Source: Byssovorax sp. (GTDB lineage Bacteria > Myxococcota_A > Polyangia > Polyangiales > Polyangiaceae). From it: a stretch of DNA of 64,000 bases. The stretch lies in the NCBI GenBank assembly GCA_025362495.1, contig JANYGI010000023.1, positions 1 through 64,000 of the forward strand. Reading direction: 5' to 3'. The position numbers were made by a program, and so were the translations under genes. Below the pieces are notes generated by a model, which saw only the letters and a program-made list of their open reading frames with translations, did not search any database and had not been told where the DNA came from. The first letter of the stretch is position 1, and each line of letters opens with the position of its first letter. Positions 29,038-37,485 of this stretch are shown one piece after another.

Positions 29038-31089
29038 ATGATCCGTGCTTCGATCCACTCGAATGCTGTCCTCAGCGCAGCTCGACTCTCGCTCTTTGCC
29101 GCCGCTGGGTGCCTGTCAATCGCCGGTTGCGCCGACGAGAGCGTGCCTGTGGACGCGGAGCGCCCTCACCTCGCCGAGGCCGCGATCACGCCGCTCCCCC
29201 CCAGCACGAGCCTCGAGCTCGGCGTCATGACCGGAGGCTATTACAGCACCGGAACGGATCCTTACTTCCAGAAGGCCGAGCAGACGATGGGCGACTTCCG
29301 CGTGCTCGGCGCCAGGTGGATCCGCATGGAAGCGAACTTCGGCGGCAACACCTCGGACGAGGGGATGCGCCGCCTCGTCGAGAAGGCCCACCTCCGCGGC
29401 CTCAAGGTCGTGATGCTGCTTCAAGGACAGGCCTGCGTACCCCCGGTCGACACGAACCAGGGGCGCTGCCTGGGCAGCCCCTTCAGCGGCCGTGACGACG
29501 TGAACGCCGATATCGACGCGTTCACGGCAAGCTACATCAACGGCCCGAAGGGGCTCAATTACTACGCGACCCAGGTGTTCAACACCGACCTCAGCCGGCC
29601 CGACGCCTACGAGATCTTGAACGAGCCCAACATCTGCGTGGCCGGCAACCCCGTTTGCGACGCCTGGCAGGGCAGGCTCGGCATGCGCGTCGGCGGAAAC
29701 ACGGCGGCCTGGCTCCTCCGCCGCGTCAAGGAGTGGAAGGACCAGAACCAGCGCCCCGAGCTCATCATCAGCGGCGGCACGCTCAACACCTACACCTCGG
29801 AGACGGCTTACTGGGGCCGATTCTTCGGATCCGGCGCCTGGAACGCGGGGCCGCGTCCCTTCGATTACTTCGGAATCCACCCCTACGACTCGAACTGGCT
29901 CGGCGCGGATTCGGGTGGTTGCATCAACGGAGGCGGGAGCGGCTGCTTCGATCAGGTGATGAACGGGTCCTCCTGGGTCAACCACACCGCGAGCCTGATC
30001 TCCGGTCTGCGGCAGCAAATCCAGGCGCTCCCCGGCGTGGGATCGAGCTGGGGGTTCTTCGCCACCGAGTTCGGCTGGGCCGTCAACTATGGCAACTGCC
30101 CCGTACCCAACGCGACGGGCTGCGTGAAGAACGAAGCTCAGCAGGCCGAGGGGCTCGACGCGTCGGTCCGGGCGATGCAGCTGAGCGGCGTCGCCGCGTC
30201 GATGTACAACGAGTATCGCGACTTTCTCGGCGGGAACTATGGCCTGTACGGCTCGGATGGGTCGACCTGGCACACCAAGCCTTCGTACACGAAATTCCGC
30301 GAGCTCGCGGGCGCCAGCGGCCCGACCGACGCCTGGCCCACGCGTTACAGCGACTCGACCAGCCCCTTCGAGCCCTTCGTCGAGGCGCTCTCTTCCAGCG
30401 GCACCATCGAGGGCTGTGACCGCGTGAGCACTGGCAGCTTCCGCCCCCTCAGCTGCTTCGACCCGGCCGATCGCTTCAGCTTCGGGACGAACACCAGCGC
30501 CAAGCGCGGCACCGTCGCGGCCTGGGCTGTGAGGGGCGCCAATCTCGCCTTCGACGCCTCGGGCCCGGCTCACTTCAACGATGTTCCCCCGAATCACCCC
30601 TATTACCGCGAGATCGAGACCGCGTTTCGCCACGGCGTCCTCAGCGGCTATAGCTGCGGCGGCCCGGGGGAGCCCTGCCCCGGTGCGTACTTCCGGCCCA
30701 ACAACGACGTGACCCGGGCCCAGACCGCGAAGATCATCGCCAACGCCCACGGGTGGCCGCAGGTGCAGAATCCGACTCCGACCTTCAACGATGTGCCGTT
30801 CGGCAGCACGTTCTACGGCTACGTCGAGGCGTGCGCTCTGCGTGGGCTGATCTCCGGCTATAGCTGCGGTGGCGTCGGCGAGCCCTGCCCGGGCGCCTAC
30901 TTCCGGCCGGGCAACAGCGTGACGCGCGGGCAGCTCACCAAGTTCGTCTACTACGCCGCGACGACGATGCCCGAGGGGACGCCCGGCGATCCCTCGGTGT
31001 CCGACGGCTCGACGGGGCCTTGCAAGCCCGGTAAATGTCCGCCGGCCGACTGCGAGACGCTCGGCACCTGCGAAGCCGGGATGGACTGA
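29038..31089 (+). CDS. secreted glycoside hydrolase (TIM-barrel) with two SLH domains
   Basis: 683 residues. GGAGGA (29026-29031) sits 6 bases before ATG 29038, which favours this start over the ATG at 29032. The lipoprotein-like signal (AAAGCLSIAGC) leads to a glycoside hydrolase barrel (about 50-430): YEILNEPN gives the acid/base Glu196, FFATEFGW the nucleophile Glu344, typical of clan GH-A (families 5/39/53 type). Two SLH modules follow (HFNDVPPNHPYYREIETAF; TFNDVPFGSTFYGYVEACAL), each with the unusual insert YSCGGxGEPCPGAYFRP rich in Cys/Gly. The enzyme probably attacks polysaccharide outside the cell while attached to a surface polymer. SLH domains are unusual in a Gram-negative. Confidence 0.85.
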   Translation: MIRASIHSNAVLSAARLSLFAAAGCLSIAGCADESVPVDAERPHLAEAAITPLPPSTSLELGVMTGGYYSTGTDPYFQKAEQTMGDFRVLGARWIRMEANFGGNTSDEGMRRLVEKAHLRGLKVVMLLQGQACVPPVDTNQGRCLGSPFSGRDDVNADIDAFTASYINGPKGLNYYATQVFNTDLSRPDAYEILNEPNICVAGNPVCDAWQGRLGMRVGGNTAAWLLRRVKEWKDQNQRPELIISGGTLNTYTSETAYWGRFFGSGAWNAGPRPFDYFGIHPYDSNWLGADSGGCINGGGSGCFDQVMNGSSWVNHTASLISGLRQQIQALPGVGSSWGFFATEFGWAVNYGNCPVPNATGCVKNEAQQAEGLDASVRAMQLSGVAASMYNEYRDFLGGNYGLYGSDGSTWHTKPSYTKFRELAGASGPTDAWPTRYSDSTSPFEPFVEALSSSGTIEGCDRVSTGSFRPLSCFDPADRFSFGTNTSAKRGTVAAWAVRGANLAFDASGPAHFNDVPPNHPYYREIETAFRHGVLSGYSCGGPGEPCPGAYFRPNNDVTRAQTAKIIANAHGWPQVQNPTPTFNDVPFGSTFYGYVEACALRGLISGYSCGGVGEPCPGAYFRPGNSVTRGQLTKFVYYAATTMPEGTPGDPSVSDGSTGPCKPGKCPPADCETLGTCEAGMD

Positions 31090-31221
31090 GCACGGGAATC
31101 TCGTGCTTTCATGAGACAGGCAGTCGTCGAAGCACGACCTCCGCTGAACGAAGGCGAGGCGAGCTCCCGTGACCGGATGCTCGCCTCGCTGATTGCCACT
31201 CCAGAGAGTGCCAGTCTGGTC

Positions 31222-32469
31222 TTACTGGTTCATGCTCTCTAGGAACTCCTGGTTCGACTCGGTGCGGCTCACCTTGTCGAGGAGGAACTCCATCGAGTCG
31301 ATCACGTTGAGCGGGTGGAGCAGGCCGCGGAGCAGCCACACGCGCTGGAGGATCCACTCCGGCAAGAGCAGCTCTTCCTTGCGGGTCGCGCTCTTGTTGA
31401 TGTCGAGGCAGGGGAAGATCCGCTTCTCCATCAGCTTGCGATCGAGGTGGATCTCGCTGTTACCCGTGCCCTTGAACTCCTCGAAGATCACCTCGTCCAT
31501 GCGCGAGCCGGTGTCGACGAGCGCTGTCGCGATGATGGTGAGCGAGCCGCCCTCTTCCACGTTGCGGGCCGCGCCGAAGAAGCGCTTGGGCTTGTGGAGA
31601 GCGTTGGAGTCCACGCCACCGGAGAGGATCTTCCCGCTGGCGGGGACGACGGTGTTGTAGGCGCGCGCGAGGCGCGTGATCGAGTCGAGGAGGATCACCA
31701 CGTCTTGCTTGTGCTCGACGAGGCGCTTGGCCTTCTCGATCACCATCTCGGCGACCTGCACGTGGCGCGTGGCCGGCTCGTCGAAGGTCGAGCTGATGAC
31801 CTCGCCCTTCACCGTGCGCTGCATGTCCGTCACCTCTTCGGGGCGCTCGTCGATGAGCAGCACGATGATGTGAGTGTCGGGGTGGTTCTCGCTGATCGAG
31901 TTGGCGATCTGCTGGAGGAGCACCGTCTTGCCCGCGCGCGGCGGCGAGACGATCAGGCAGCGCTGGCCCTTCCCGATCGGGCAGAGCATGTCGATGATCC
32001 GGGCCGAGAAGCTCTTCTTCCCGTTCTCGATGTTGAACTTCTGCTGCGGGTAGAGCGGCGTGAGGTTGTCGAAGAGGATTTTATCCCGCGCGACCTCGGG
32101 CGCCTCGTTGTTGATCTTGTCGACCTTGAGCAGCGCGAAGTACGCCTCGCGCTCCTTCGGCGGGCGGATCGAGCCGGCGACGCTGTCGCCCGTGCGGAGG
32201 TTGAAGCGACGGATCTGCGAGGGCGAGACGTAGATGTCGTCCGGGCCCGGCAGGTAGTTGTAGTCGGGCGCGCGCAGGAAGCCGAAGCCATCGGGCAGGC
32301 ACTCGAGGACGCCCTCGCCGAACACCGGCTGGTCCAGCGCGGCGTGCGCCTGGAGCATCGCGAAGATCAGCTCCTGCTTGCGCAGGCCGGCCGCGCCCTC
32401 GATGTTGAGCTCCTTCGCCAGCTGGACGAGATCGGCCATCGGCTTCTGCTTCAGTTCGCGCAAGTGCAT
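31222..32469 (-). CDS. rho: transcription termination factor Rho
   Basis: 415 residues, near the usual 419. Order: N-terminal Rho helical motif ([15 protein letters not shown]), the RNA-binding cold-shock-like domain with [15 protein letters not shown], then the RecA-type ATPase: [13 protein letters not shown] (Walker A), [26 protein letters not shown] (Walker B) and the R-loop/Q-loop region [20 protein letters not shown] (20 residues). Start ATG 32469 ([11 protein letters not shown]) is chosen because GGAGC lies about 8 bases upstream and Rho homology starts there. A sigma70-like promoter stands about 210 bases upstream, giving a long leader, fitting Rho autoregulation as known in E. coli. 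An imperfect stem-loop (31203-31240) overlaps its stop codon. Confidence 0.97.
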   Translation of the reverse strand: MHLRELKQKPMADLVQLAKELNIEGAAGLRKQELIFAMLQAHAALDQPVFGEGVLECLPDGFGFLRAPDYNYLPGPDDIYVSPSQIRRFNLRTGDSVAGSIRPPKEREAYFALLKVDKINNEAPEVARDKILFDNLTPLYPQQKFNIENGKKSFSARIIDMLCPIGKGQRCLIVSPPRAGKTVLLQQIANSISENHPDTHIIVLLIDERPEEVTDMQRTVKGEVISSTFDEPATRHVQVAEMVIEKAKRLVEHKQDVVILLDSITRLARAYNTVVPASGKILSGGVDSNALHKPKRFFGAARNVEEGGSLTIIATALVDTGSRMDEVIFEEFKGTGNSEIHLDRKLMEKRIFPCLDINKSATRKEELLLPEWILQRVWLLRGLLHPLNVIDSMEFLLDKVSRTESNQEFLESMNQ

Positions 32470-32672
32470 CGCTACAGCTCCGGGGAAATGCGGCAGCGAG
32501 CGACGCGCGCTCGAGGCCATCGGGTTGTCGGGTCGGGTTGTCGAGAGGTGTGATTTCGGCTCGGTGAGGGTGCTCGCCGGTGAAATCGAGAGGGGCGGGG
32601 CAGAAGGCGGAACGGGCGCATCGCGCCGCTCGCCGGAGGATCACCCGACGCGTCGACGCTCGGGCCGCGCGG
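32470..32672 (-). promoter_or_regulatory. rho leader region (about 200 bases, no gene)
   Basis: The interval between the candidate promoter and the rho start codon contains no supportable gene. In E. coli rho limits its own synthesis through the leader; a leader of similar size is present here. The rest of the 321-base divergent gap (to 32790) holds the rho promoter and the acylphosphatase upstream region. Confidence 0.4.
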
Positions 32673-32700
32673 ACTCTATCAAGCAGTTGTACCCTGTCAA
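32673..32700 (-). promoter_or_regulatory. sigma70-like promoter for rho
   Basis: On the minus strand, a perfect -35 hexamer TTGACA (32700-32695), a 16-base spacer and a -10 TAGAGT (32678-32673, 4 of 6 bases to consensus). This is the best consensus promoter seen in the window and points leftward at rho. Confidence 0.5.
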
Positions 32701-32790
32701 TGCAGACTCCGGCCTCCTGGCGGCCATCGCGTCGAGGGTGCAGGCGATCGTTGAAATTTGCCCCACCAGCGGCTAGGAATCGCCCGGTCC

Positions 32791-33069
32791 ATGGGTCTCA
32801 AGCAGGTTCAGTTGTTCGTGCGCGGCCGCGTCCAGGGCGTTTTCTTCCGCGCGTCTGCGCAGCGCGAGGCCAAGCGCCTCGGCCTCACCGGCTGGGTGAA
32901 GAATCGCCCTGACGGCGCCGTCGAGGTGATCGCCGAGGGCGAAGAAGACGAGCTGAAGGAGCTCATCGTCTGGGCGAACCACGGGCCCAGCAACGCGCGA
33001 GTCGAGCGCGTCGACGTCCGCTGGCGCGGCTTCATCGGCGACTTTTCCGACTTCCGCATCGTGGAGTAG
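32791..33069 (+). CDS. acyP: acylphosphatase
   Basis: 92 residues, the normal size. The signature is complete: LFVRGRVQGVFFRASAQREA with the phosphate-binding Arg, then GLTGWVKNRPDGAVEVIAEG with the catalytic Asn. It hydrolyses acylphosphates such as carbamoyl phosphate or acetyl phosphate. Start ATG 32791 follows a TAGGAAT element about 14 bases upstream, with no SD, so the transcript may be short-leadered. It is divergent from rho and followed 55 bases later by the HEAT/TPR-type membrane protein gene on the same strand. Confidence 0.95.
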   Translation: MGLKQVQLFVRGRVQGVFFRASAQREAKRLGLTGWVKNRPDGAVEVIAEGEEDELKELIVWANHGPSNARVERVDVRWRGFIGDFSDFRIVE

Positions 33070-33123
33070 CGGCATGGGAAGCGTTTGACGCCGGGGGCGC
33101 GTTCGAGCACGCGAGGTCACCTG

Positions 33124-34767
33124 GTGCTGAATCGCTGGTCTTTTCTCGCTGCCGTTCCTCTCGTGCTCGCGCTCGCGGCGTCGGACGCGCACGCGCTCGG
33201 CGCGCCCGCTGGATCCGCGTCGGCGTCGGCCGCCGTCGTCGCGACGCCGGATGCCGCGCTGCCCGAGCTGCCGCGCCTCGCGAGCATCAGCTTGCCCGAG
33301 CCCGACGCGGCGTCGATCAAGGAGCTCGACGGCCTGCTCGATCGCCTGACGTCCGAGGACGAGCGCTCGCGCACCAACGCGCGCACCGCCGTCGGTGAAG
33401 TGTCGCCGAGCCTCGTCCCGGCGATCCGTCACCGCGTGCAGGATCTGCGGGGCAGCCTCGATCGCGAGGCCGCGCCGCGCGTGATCGAGAGCGCGCGCAA
33501 GGCCGGGCGCAAATCGATCAAGGGCAAGGGCGACGCCGAGGCAGACGCCGACGCCGACCACAAAAAGAAGAAGAAAGCGAAGAAGGACGAGGAGGACGCC
33601 GAGGGCAGCGACTGGCTCGATTTCCTGCTCGCGCAGCCCCACGCCAAGGATCGCGACTGGAAGGACGTCGTCAGCCTCGTCGCCATGGAGCGCATGCTCA
33701 CCGCGATCGGGACGACACCCGCCGTGCGCGAGCTGATCAACTTCCACGCGTACTTCGGCGAGATGCTCCGCGTCGATCTGCAACGCCAGATCTTGAAGCT
33801 CCGCGACAAGGCCGTCCCGGCCCTGATCGAGGCCCGCGCCCACGACGCGAAGATCGTGCAGAAGTGGGCGAACAAGGAGCTCGACGTGCTCGGCCGCGCC
33901 ATCCCCGGCGAGGCGGTCGCGTCGAACGACACACAGATCCTCGCCGACGTGCTGCGCGCCTACGGTCGCACGCGCGACGTCGACGCGGTCCGGGTGATCC
34001 TCTCGTTCAGCAACAGCGATCGGATCCAGCTCCGCGAGGCCTCGCGCGAGGCCGTCACCGCGATCGGCGAGCCGGGGATCTGGCAGCTCCGCGATCAGTA
34101 TCTGAGCCTCACCGGCAACAAGGCGCCGAAGGACTGGGCCTGGGATCGCCTCGCGCGCGAGCTGTTCGCCCTCTACGATCGCGCTCGCCTCGCCGAGGTC
34201 TACAAGCTGATGGACGACGGGACGGCGGCCGCGAGCGCAGGCTCGATCGTCGAGGCCGTCGACGCGTTCGACAAGGTGCTGGCGCGATCGCCGCTCTTCG
34301 ATCGCCGTAAAGAGATGGTGAAGAGCTACTTCGAGCGGGCGACGTCGCTCGAAGAGGGCCACCGCGAGGACGCGCTCGCGATGATGCGCAAGGCGCTGCG
34401 GCTCGATCCGAAGGGCGATCTGGCGAAGAAGCTCGAGGCGGAGATCGCCTACCTGGAAGGGGCGATCTCGATCGATCGCGGCGCGCCCGACAAGACGGCG
34501 TTCCAGAAGGCGCTGTCGATCGATCCGCAGCACGCGGCCTCGAAGCAGGCGCTCGCGACGCTCGAGGACAAGGTCGTGGAGCGGCAGAGCGAGATGCCGC
34601 GCTACGCCGCCGCGGGAGGGATCGGCCTCGTCGCGCTCCTCGCGATGATCCTGCTCGCGCGCCGGCGCACGCCTCCCGCGAAGCGCCCCGACGTGCCGCC
34701 GCCGCCGCCCGCTCCACCGCCCCCGCCCGAGAGCACCACCGCGGCACCGGACGCCGGCGTGGCCTGA
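33124..34767 (+). CDS. exported HEAT/TPR-like protein with C-terminal anchor
   Basis: 547 residues. GTG 33124 is chosen because GAGG lies 7 bases upstream and a signal peptide follows at once (LNRWSFLAAVPLVLALAA). The body is helical: HEAT-like repeats (about 60-330, e.g. DKAVPALIEARAHDAKIV and DVLRAYGRTRDVDAVRVIL), with a Lys/Asp/Glu-rich insert around 145-175, then TPR-like units (AMMRKALRLDPKGDL). A single transmembrane segment near 510 (GIGLVALLAMILLARRR) and a Pro-rich tail end it. The bulk is therefore periplasmic and membrane-anchored. Role unknown, probably a protein-interaction scaffold at the envelope. Confidence 0.72.
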   Translation: MLNRWSFLAAVPLVLALAASDAHALGAPAGSASASAAVVATPDAALPELPRLASISLPEPDAASIKELDGLLDRLTSEDERSRTNARTAVGEVSPSLVPAIRHRVQDLRGSLDREAAPRVIESARKAGRKSIKGKGDAEADADADHKKKKKAKKDEEDAEGSDWLDFLLAQPHAKDRDWKDVVSLVAMERMLTAIGTTPAVRELINFHAYFGEMLRVDLQRQILKLRDKAVPALIEARAHDAKIVQKWANKELDVLGRAIPGEAVASNDTQILADVLRAYGRTRDVDAVRVILSFSNSDRIQLREASREAVTAIGEPGIWQLRDQYLSLTGNKAPKDWAWDRLARELFALYDRARLAEVYKLMDDGTAAASAGSIVEAVDAFDKVLARSPLFDRRKEMVKSYFERATSLEEGHREDALAMMRKALRLDPKGDLAKKLEAEIAYLEGAISIDRGAPDKTAFQKALSIDPQHAASKQALATLEDKVVERQSEMPRYAAAGGIGLVALLAMILLARRRTPPAKRPDVPPPPPAPPPPPESTTAAPDAGVA

Positions 34768-34815
34768 AATTCGAGGCGCGATCGATCGCCGGGAGGACGG
34801 CGATCGATCGCGAAC

Positions 34816-36777
34816 TTGGCCCGGGGCTCGCGGCTCTGGCACGTCCTCGGCGTGGCTCGCGAGACCGTACCGGAGCATCCGGAGAGCGTTACCTGGATCG
34901 ATCGCGCGCTCGCCCTGCTCGCGACGGCGCTGCCGTTCGGCGTGGCGCTCGCGCGGGCCGCGTCGTCGGGGCAGTGGCGCGACGATCTGCCGGCCGTGCG
35001 CGATCTCGGCCTCGTCGCCGTCGGCGTGGGCGGTGGCCTGTCGACGCTCGTGACGCAGGCGCTGTGCTTGTTCCCGCTCGGTCCGCGCTCGTTTCGTGCG
35101 GCGTTCGGCGGGGCGCTGGCGCTCGGGATCGCCGCGCGGCTGCTCTACGGCCTCGTGCGACGCGTCCTCGTCGAGGCGAGCCTGTCGACTCCGCGCCGCG
35201 GCGCAGCGGCCACCGCGCGCTGGCCACGCCTCGCCGCAGCGCTCGCCGCGATCGCCGCGCTCACCACGGCGCTGTCGCCCACGTGGCAACGCGAAGGCAC
35301 CGTCGGCGGCGGCGCGATGCTCGCAACGGCGGTGACGCTCGCCGCGCTGACGATCGCGTTGCGCATCGCCGAGTCGGGGCCGTCGGTGCCGCCGAGCCGC
35401 TGGATCGCGCTCGGAGCGCTCACCGGCGCCGCGTTCGCGGAGAGCCCTCCTGCCGGCCTCGCGGTCCTCGCGGCGGCCGCGTCGCTGGTGCTCGTGCGTC
35501 GCTTCGGCCAGACGGGCGCGCCCGATCTTCGCCTCCCTTCGCCTCGAGTTCTCGGCCTCGCGGCGATCTCCGCGCTCTTCGTCGGCGCGCTGCTGCTCGC
35601 TCCGCTCGCGCTCCGTCCGCTCGCGCCGCGCACCTGGATCGACGTCGGTCGCGCGCTGTCCGCGGTGAGCCTCTCGGCCTTCGACACCGCGAGCGCCCGC
35701 ACGACGGCGCTCGGCGCCTGGACGCACGAGGTCGGCCTCGCGTCGCTCGGGCTCGCGGCGTTCGGCGCAGCGACGGCGCTGCTCCGCGGTCGCACGCGCG
35801 CGCTGATCGCCCCTTTTCTCGCCTGGATCGTGCTCGATACGCTCCTGCCCGCGCGCGCCGCCGGGGTGCTCTCGGCCGATCCGCTGACGGCGCTGCGCTC
35901 GCTCGCGGTCGCGGCGATCGCCGTCGGCTCCGCGCTCGGGGTCCACGCCGCGACGGTGCGCCTGCTCGAATCGAAGATCCCGCTGTCGCGGGCCGCGGCG
36001 ACGCTGGTCGTCGTCTTCCACCTGACCCTGGTCGCGCTCACGTCGGAAGAGGCTGGTTTCGCCGCCGATCGCAGCGAGCAGCTCGCCGCCGAGACCTGGA
36101 CCGACGAGGCCTTCGGTCGCCTCGAGCCGCGGAGCGCCGTGCTGGTGCGATCGCCGGCGATCGCCTGGCGCCTCTGGGCGGCGCGCATCGTCCGCGGCGA
36201 GCGCCCCGACGTCGTCGTGGTCCCGGTGCACCTCCTCGACAAGGGTCGCGTCGCGTCGAGCCTCGCCGCGGCAGATCGCGGCCTCGAGCCCCTGCTGCGC
36301 GACTTCGCGCTGACGAACGAGCCGAGTGAATTCTCGCTCTCCAAGGTGGCCGACGTGCGCCCGCTCTACGTGGAGTTCGACGCCGCCTGGCGACCGCGCC
36401 TGTCGACTCATCTCCTGATCTCGGGGCTCTGGCTGCGGTATGCGCCGCAGCCGCTCGGGCCCTCGGATCGCAAGCAAAGCGTGCCTCTCGCCGAGGTGCC
36501 GTTGCGTCGCGTCCTCGCCGCGATCGCCGCGACCACGCTGCCCGACGCGCCAACCTCGGCCGTCATGCAAAGCACCCTCCGGGCCCACGCCACGGTGCTC
36601 GGGAGCTTCGGTGATCGCGAGGCGGCCGAGGGATTCCTGGGCAAGATCGACGAGCTCGCGGCGCGCGATCCCTTCGCCACGCGGGTCGCGCTGCCCTATG
36701 CGCTGAAGGGCCTGAAGCGAGCTGCCCTGCGGCGACGCGAGGGCCAGGCGCCGAAGCCGCGCGCCGGCGGGAGCTGA
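34816..36777 (+). CDS. polytopic membrane protein (DUF2723/PMT-like)
   Basis: 653 residues from TTG 34816, or about 641 from GTG 34852 (VARETVPEHPESVTW), which I consider equally good. About ten hydrophobic segments span residues 25-410 (such as LGIAARLLYGLVRR, LGLAAISALFVGALLLAPLAL, TLVVVFHLTLVALT), followed by a soluble C-terminal domain of about 230 residues with SAVLVRSPAIAWRLWAARIV and ERPDVVVVPVHLLD. The organisation resembles DUF2723/glycosyltransferase-C-like membrane proteins of Gram-negatives that handle lipid-linked sugars, but the catalytic motif is not certain. Starts 48 bases after the previous gene, same strand. Confidence 0.65.
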   Translation: MARGSRLWHVLGVARETVPEHPESVTWIDRALALLATALPFGVALARAASSGQWRDDLPAVRDLGLVAVGVGGGLSTLVTQALCLFPLGPRSFRAAFGGALALGIAARLLYGLVRRVLVEASLSTPRRGAAATARWPRLAAALAAIAALTTALSPTWQREGTVGGGAMLATAVTLAALTIALRIAESGPSVPPSRWIALGALTGAAFAESPPAGLAVLAAAASLVLVRRFGQTGAPDLRLPSPRVLGLAAISALFVGALLLAPLALRPLAPRTWIDVGRALSAVSLSAFDTASARTTALGAWTHEVGLASLGLAAFGAATALLRGRTRALIAPFLAWIVLDTLLPARAAGVLSADPLTALRSLAVAAIAVGSALGVHAATVRLLESKIPLSRAAATLVVVFHLTLVALTSEEAGFAADRSEQLAAETWTDEAFGRLEPRSAVLVRSPAIAWRLWAARIVRGERPDVVVVPVHLLDKGRVASSLAAADRGLEPLLRDFALTNEPSEFSLSKVADVRPLYVEFDAAWRPRLSTHLLISGLWLRYAPQPLGPSDRKQSVPLAEVPLRRVLAAIAATTLPDAPTSAVMQSTLRAHATVLGSFGDREAAEGFLGKIDELAARDPFATRVALPYALKGLKRAALRRREGQAPKPRAGGS

Positions 36778-36813
36778 GCTTCAACGACGGTTCCCTCCCG
36801 CGCGTGATCGCGA

Positions 36814-36819
36814 TATCCG
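36814..36819 (+). promoter_or_regulatory. candidate -10 element TATCCG
   Basis: TATCCG lies 6 bases before the ATG of the lipoprotein gene at 36826, the same spacing as at 6113, which again suggests a leaderless transcript. Confidence 0.3.
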
Positions 36820-36825
36820 TGCATC

Positions 36826-37470
36826 ATGCGAATTGCTTTTCTTTCCTGCGTTGCGATCCTCGCCGTGGCCTGCAACTCCAGCGTCTCCACCGGCGGTGAA
36901 GGCGGCGGCAACGGCACCTCGACCAGCAGCGGCTCGAGCGCCGCGTCGTCCTCCGGCACCGGCGGAGACACCTGCGCTGCGCCGCCGTCGCCTGCCCCGT
37001 TCGAGGCGGGCGGGGGCGAAACGTGCTTTGAGCGGCTCACCCAGGGACAGACGGTGAAGGTGCTCCAGGGCCCTCAGGGCGGTTTTCACATCTGGCTCGC
37101 TGTCGGCTGTACCGGCTGCACCTCCAGCAAGACGATCGAGTACGGCGTGAAGGATCCCGCGACCAAGACCTGGTTCGCGATGAGCACGCCGCAGAAGGTC
37201 GCTGTCGATCTCGCCGGCGCGGGGTGGCGCGAGCACGCGGGGTTCACGGCGTTCCTCCCCGGCGTCCCGTGGGATCAGACGACGCAGCTCCCCAAGGGCT
37301 CGCATGTGCTGCTCACGGCGATCCTCTACGGCGACAACAACGCGCCGGTCGACGAGATCGAGAACGACGTCGTGCTCGGCGACATCGAGCAGTACAGCCC
37401 GCCCTGCGATCCGGAGCCCACGACGTGCGGACTCCCCGGCGGGCTGCCGTGCTGCTCGCTCAACGGCTGA
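36826..37470 (+). CDS. secreted lipoprotein with Gly/Ser linker
   Basis: 214 residues. Lipoprotein signal ending AILAVACNSS, then a Gly/Ser/Thr linker of about 35 residues, typical of myxobacterial surface lipoproteins. The globular part (about 50-190) is beta-rich with GFHIWLAVGCTGCTSSK, and the last 25 residues contain five Cys (CDPEPTTCGLPGGLPCCS). No family recognised. The gene converges on the Rieske gene, with 15 bases between the stop codons. Confidence 0.72.
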   Translation: MRIAFLSCVAILAVACNSSVSTGGEGGGNGTSTSSGSSAASSSGTGGDTCAAPPSPAPFEAGGGETCFERLTQGQTVKVLQGPQGGFHIWLAVGCTGCTSSKTIEYGVKDPATKTWFAMSTPQKVAVDLAGAGWREHAGFTAFLPGVPWDQTTQLPKGSHVLLTAILYGDNNAPVDEIENDVVLGDIEQYSPPCDPEPTTCGLPGGLPCCSLNG

Positions 37471-37485
37471 GAGACGAAGCGCGGA

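Noticed and set aside
32773-36588. A 1271-codon open frame on the minus strand
   Set aside because: It is antisense to three well-supported genes (acylphosphatase, HEAT/TPR-type protein, membrane protein) and reads as Arg/Glu/His-rich low complexity, typical of shadow frames in G+C-rich DNA.
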